Notes under the pieces: generated by a model
The model's database searches: none
What the model saw: the letters and a program-made list of their open reading frames with translations, nothing else
What the model was told of the DNA's origin: nothing
NCBI GenBank assembly: GCA_038217425.1
Contig: JBBQPM010000061.1
Span: forward strand, 1 to 33,621
Origin: JAIEPT01 sp038217425
GTDB lineage: Bacteria > Planctomycetota > Planctomycetia > Gemmatales > Gemmataceae
Length of the DNA: 33,621 bases
Reading direction: 5' to 3'
Made by a program: the position numbers and the translations under genes
In this document: positions 30,656-33,621 of the stretch, one piece after another
Layout of the letters: every line of letters starts with the position of its first letter
How positions within the stretch are numbered: position 1 is the stretch's first letter

Positions 30656-31543
30656 ATGCCACGCGATCATTACGAAGTTCTGGGCGTCGCCAAAACTGCC
30701 TCCGATGACGACCTCCGCAAGGCGCATCGCACCCTGGCGCGAAAGTATCATCCCGACCGCAACCCGGGCGACAAACAGGCCGAGGCCAGCTTCAAAGAAG
30801 TGCAAGACGCCTACGACGTCCTCAGCGATCCCAAGAAACGCGCCATCTACGATCAGGTCGGGTTCGGCGGGCCAAAGTTCGGGCCCGATCCCGGCAGCGG
30901 CGCCCAGTTCCGCTGGGGCGACGGCGGCGTCGATATCAACGACATCCTGAGCGCCATGGGCGGCGGCGCCGGCGGCGTCGATATCAACGATCTCTTCGGC
31001 GGCGGCGGCGCTCGCGGCGGCAGACGCTCCCCCCGGCAGGCGCCCCCCGAAGAAGTCGAAGCCTCCATCCCTTTCCTCGTCGCCGCCGTCGGCGGCAAAG
31101 TCTCCCTCAGCGTCCACGGCAAAGAGGTCGATCTCAAAATCCCCCCCGGCATCGAAGAAGGCAAAACCCTTCGGCTCGGCGGCCAGGGCTCCCGCGGCGG
31201 CGATCTCCTCCTCAAAATTCGCATCGAACCCCACGAATACTTCAAACGCGACGGCAACGACGTCTTCCTCGAAGTCCCCCTCACGCTCGCCGAGGCCGTC
31301 CTTGGCGCCAAGATCGACGTCCCCACCGTCGACGGCTCCAAGCTCACCGTCAAGATCCCGCCTGGTACGTCCAGCGGCAGCAAGCGCCTGCGCCTGCGCG
31401 GCAAAGGCATCAAGGGAGGCGATCAATACGTCGACGTCAAGATTCTCGTTCCCAAGGCGGAAAGCGACGCCGACAAGGCCTGGTTCGAAGAGTTCGCGAA
31501 ACGCCAACCGCAGACGCCTCGCACCGGCGCTTTTTGGGAATGA
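30656..31543 (+). CDS. DnaJ-type co-chaperone without zinc finger (CbpA-like)
   Basis: A 295-aa class B J-protein that would stimulate DnaK ATPase. The J domain at 1-68 has HPD in ARKYHPDRNPGDK. A Gly-rich linker (about 70-125, GFGGPKFGPDPGSGA and GGGAGGVDINDLFGGGGARGG) contains a duplicated GGVDIND segment. The two C-terminal substrate-binding domains follow (IPPGIEEGKTLRLGGQGSRGGDLLLKIRIEPHEYFKRDGNDVFLEVPLTLAEAVLGAKIDVPTVDG). The four CxxCxGxG zinc repeats of DnaJ are absent. The ATG at 30656 fits the family start. rnpA follows 3 nt after the stop, so the genes are one unit. Confidence 0.94.
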   Translation: MPRDHYEVLGVAKTASDDDLRKAHRTLARKYHPDRNPGDKQAEASFKEVQDAYDVLSDPKKRAIYDQVGFGGPKFGPDPGSGAQFRWGDGGVDINDILSAMGGGAGGVDINDLFGGGGARGGRRSPRQAPPEEVEASIPFLVAAVGGKVSLSVHGKEVDLKIPPGIEEGKTLRLGGQGSRGGDLLLKIRIEPHEYFKRDGNDVFLEVPLTLAEAVLGAKIDVPTVDGSKLTVKIPPGTSSGSKRLRLRGKGIKGGDQYVDVKILVPKAESDADKAWFEEFAKRQPQTPRTGAFWE

Positions 31544-31546
31544 CGC

Positions 31547-31930
31547 ATGCCCTCGCAAAAACTCGGAAAGCACGAACACCTCCTGCGCCCGCAGGATTTT
31601 CGCCTGGTCTTCGAACGCCGATGCAGCGTCAGCGACGATTGGCTCTGCGTCTTCCTGCTGCCCAATGGACTCGGCTGGTCGCGGCTCGGGTTGTCGGTCG
31701 GCAAGAAATTTGGCGGCGCCGTCCAGCGCAACCGCATTCGCCGAGTCTACCGCGAGGCGTTCCGTTTGGCCCGGCCCGAATTGCCCACGGGTTGGGACAT
31801 CGTGTTGGTGCCGCGCACGGCCAAGCCGCCGACGACGGCGGTGATTCGCGAATGCCTGGTGAAGCTGGTGCGTCGGCGACTGCGTTCGCTGCAGCGGGAG
31901 GCGTCATGTTCCGCACCCTCGCCTCCTTGA
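31547..31930 (+). CDS. rnpA: Ribonuclease P protein component
   Basis: A 127-aa basic protein that assists the RNase P RNA in trimming tRNA 5' ends. It has the N-terminal LLRPQDFRLVFERR, the core WSRLGLSVGKKFGGAVQRNRIRRVYREAFRLARPELPTGWDIVLVPR (RNR motif) and a helical C-terminus. In most bacteria rnpA follows rpmH near dnaA; here it follows dnaJ and neither rpmH nor yidC is present. It overlaps yidD by 25 nt. Its last residues (REASCSAPSPP) come from that overlap. Confidence 0.93.
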   Translation: MPSQKLGKHEHLLRPQDFRLVFERRCSVSDDWLCVFLLPNGLGWSRLGLSVGKKFGGAVQRNRIRRVYREAFRLARPELPTGWDIVLVPRTAKPPTTAVIRECLVKLVRRRLRSLQREASCSAPSPP

Positions 31931-32127
31931 TACTGATCCTGCCGGTCCGTTTTTACCAGGCGGTCATCAGCCCGCTTTTGCCCAAGACGTGCCGATTCCA
32001 TCCCAGCTGCAGCGTCTATTTCATCGAGGCGGTCCAGAAGCATGGCCCCTTGCGCGGCGGCGTCAAGGGCGTGTGGCGCGTGTGCCGATGCAATCCCTGG
32101 ACGCCGGGGGGGTACGATCCGCCCTGA
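31906..32127 (+). CDS. yidD: Membrane protein insertion efficiency factor YidD
   Basis: A 73-aa peripheral membrane protein of the YidD family, with an amphipathic N-terminus (FRTLASLILILPVRFYQAVISPLLP), then CRFHPSCSVYFIEAVQKHGPLRGGVKGVWRVCRCNPWTPGGYDPP. The three Cys and the RCNPW motif are characteristic. It assists YidC-dependent insertion. The start at ATG 31906 lies inside the end of rnpA (25-nt overlap), the family's usual coupling to rnpA. No yidC lies downstream, unlike the classical rpmH-rnpA-yidD-yidC order. Confidence 0.95.
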   Translation: MFRTLASLILILPVRFYQAVISPLLPKTCRFHPSCSVYFIEAVQKHGPLRGGVKGVWRVCRCNPWTPGGYDPP

Positions 32128-32204
32128 ATGGAGTTGACCATTCGCTGCCGCGAGGTATGGTTCACATAGCCCACGATTTTCGACAAAACTTATCCGGTGT
32201 CCCC

Positions 32205-33455
32205 ATGATGCAGCGCCGCTTCGCTCTTTTATGTCTCGCCTTCGTCTCAATTCCCGTGGTCGCCCAGGAGACCAAGAAGCCGGCCGCGATCGTGCTGCGC
32301 GTCGAAAAAGAAGACGCCATTTACGCCGTCGGGCAAAAGGCGAAGTTCGTCTTTCAAATTCCGGAATCGGGCGAGATCCAGTTCGCGTTCACCGAGGACG
32401 GCTACAAGCCGATCCGGACCGGCAAACTTCCCGTCGAGGCGAACAAATTCTATAGCCTCAGCGAAGGGCTCGACCATCCGGGCTTTCTGCGACTGACCCT
32501 GCAATTCAAGACGCAATCGGCCCTCGCCGCCGCGGCCTTCGATCCGACCAAGATCAAACCCGCGAGCCCCGCGCCGGCCGACTTCGACGAATTTTGGCAG
32601 CAGCAAATCGCCAAGCTCAAAGAAACGCCGATCGATCCCAAGCTCGATCCCTGGACCGACCATAAAGGCGACAAGTTCGACGCCTTCAAGATCAGTCTCG
32701 GCCTCGAAGGCGAACGCCGAGTCTTCGGCTACCTCACCGTGCCCAAGGGGGACGGCCCGTTTCCCGCGATCCTGACGGTTCCTTACGCCGGCGTCTACAC
32801 CATCGCGCCGGACAAGAATCTTGCCAGGCACGCCGTCATCACCATGCACATCGTCATCCACGATTTCCCCGTCGACCTGTCCAAGGAAGAGCTGGCCAAG
32901 AAGAAGAAGGAACTGGAGGAATATCGCCGCATCGGCTGGGACGATCGCGAAAAGTCGTACTTCCGCCTGGCGATTCTCGCGGGGTATCGGGCGGCCGACT
33001 ACCTGGCGAGTCGATCCGACTTTAACGGCAACCTGGCGGTTCAAGGCGGCAGCCAGGGAGGCGGGCTTTCGCTGTGCGTGGCGGGTTTGCATCCGGGGGT
33101 GAAGCTCGTCGCGTCCAACGTCGCCGCGCTGTGCGATCACGGCGGCGAGCGAGCGCAGCGGGTGAGCGGTTGGCCCAACTGGGTGAAGGGCGCCCCCGCC
33201 GAACTCAAGGCCAAAGTTCAGGAGACGGCCGGATATTTCGACGCCGTCCATTTCGCCAGCCGATTCAAAGGCAAATCGCTCCTGGGCGTCGGCTTCATCG
33301 ACACCGTGTGTCCGCCCACCAGCGTCTACGCGGCATTCAACCAGCTCCCCGATCCCAAGGCGATGATCGCCAGTCCGCTGCTCGGGCACGGCACCGACGT
33401 CCGTTTCACGAAGGCGACCGAAGCGCTGTGGAAGAAGCACCTCAACTTGAAGTGA
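32205..33455 (+). CDS. Secreted acetyl xylan esterase / cephalosporin-C deacetylase-like hydrolase
   Basis: A 416-aa exported alpha/beta hydrolase. A signal peptide at about 1-20 ends VVA-QE. An N-terminal beta-sandwich region at about 25-120 precedes the AXE1-type domain: PADFDEFWQQQIAKL near 125, then GYLTVPKGDGPFPAILTVPYAG. The catalytic triad is Ser283 in GGSQGGG, Asp366 in GFIDTVCPP and His395 in GHGTD. The family removes acetyl groups from xylan oligosaccharides and related esters. Export and the extra N-terminal domain fit a polysaccharide-processing role. The start is ATG 32205 (MMQRR); 32208 is equally possible. It lies 77 bp after yidD and is probably a separate unit. Confidence 0.9.
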   Translation: MMQRRFALLCLAFVSIPVVAQETKKPAAIVLRVEKEDAIYAVGQKAKFVFQIPESGEIQFAFTEDGYKPIRTGKLPVEANKFYSLSEGLDHPGFLRLTLQFKTQSALAAAAFDPTKIKPASPAPADFDEFWQQQIAKLKETPIDPKLDPWTDHKGDKFDAFKISLGLEGERRVFGYLTVPKGDGPFPAILTVPYAGVYTIAPDKNLARHAVITMHIVIHDFPVDLSKEELAKKKKELEEYRRIGWDDREKSYFRLAILAGYRAADYLASRSDFNGNLAVQGGSQGGGLSLCVAGLHPGVKLVASNVAALCDHGGERAQRVSGWPNWVKGAPAELKAKVQETAGYFDAVHFASRFKGKSLLGVGFIDTVCPPTSVYAAFNQLPDPKAMIASPLLGHGTDVRFTKATEALWKKHLNLK

Positions 33456-33478
33456 ACTAATACTACAGCGCTATCTTC

Positions 33479-33584
33479 TCCCCTCTCCCTCCGGGAGAGG
33501 GGCGGGGGTGAGGGGGAAATGGCTCAACTCAATAGCACGGCTATTCCCCCTCACCCCCAACCCCTCTCCCGGAGGGAGAGGGGA
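33479..33584. repeat. Large inverted repeat of CCCCTCTCCC/GGGAGAGGGG hairpins
   Basis: 33479-33517 and 33545-33584 are inverted complements with one or two differences. Each arm carries its own inner hairpin (CCCTCTCCC against GGGAGAGGG) followed by GGGGGTGAGGGGGA or its complement. It lies 24 bp after the esterase stop and may also end its transcript. No gene is seen in 33456-33621. Confidence 0.9.
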
Positions 33585-33621
33585 GTAAATGCTTCCTGTA
33601 TTTGAAGTTACTGCAACGCAC

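Overview
The window looks like a chromosomal segment of a GC-rich planctomycete, possibly of the Gemmata lineage. This is inferred from several things together: small zinc-ribbon/B-box membrane proteins, a Hanks-type kinase with a long N-terminal extension, many short dispersed palindromic repeats, and a rearranged ribosomal-protein cluster. No rRNA is present, so the taxonomic placement is an inference.

Layout. 1-551 holds only dispersed and tandem repeats. 552-2065 (minus) is a Vsr endonuclease with a DNA cytosine-5 methyltransferase. 2208-4115 (minus) is a phosphohexomutase and 4322-5608 (minus) a membrane-anchored Ser/Thr kinase. 5916-10775 (plus) is a tight series of three zinc-finger membrane proteins and one polytopic membrane protein, followed after a repeat by a dynamin-like membrane GTPase. 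11076-11792 (minus) is a lipoprotein with a LecA-like C-terminal domain, divergent from an S9 prolyl oligopeptidase-family peptidase (11885-13861) and a Tat-exported beta-propeller protein (13906-15312). 15371-15891 (minus) is a ParE-type toxin-antitoxin pair and 15935-17362 (minus) a GlcD-type FAD oxidase.

17488-28182 (minus) is the ribosomal-protein region. In transcription order it reads rpsJ, terminator, rplD, rplW, rplB, rpsS, initiator tRNA-fMet, rplV, rpsC, rplP, rpmC, rpsQ, rplN, rplX, rplE, rpsN, rpsH, rplF, rplR, rpsE, rplO, secY, terminator. It differs from the textbook S10-spc order in three ways: rplC (L3) is missing between rpsJ and rplD, rpsJ has its own promoter and intrinsic terminator, and an initiator tRNA sits 4 nt after rpsS. 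Nothing of the str operon lies upstream and nothing of the alpha operon lies downstream.

28277-30496 holds a PfkB/adenosine-kinase-like sugar kinase convergent with a NupG-type nucleoside transporter, a plausible nucleoside uptake and salvage pair. 30656-32127 is a dnaJ(cbpA)-rnpA-yidD cluster with an extended -10 promoter. 32205-33455 is a secreted acetyl-xylan-esterase-like hydrolase. The right edge is another large inverted repeat.

Most intergenic spaces longer than about 60 bp carry one of at least six families of inverted or direct repeats, including two inside the ribosomal-protein operon. The best candidates for something undescribed are the zinc-finger/GTPase membrane cluster (5916-10775), the rewired S10 operon with its embedded initiator tRNA, and the LecA-like lipoprotein.
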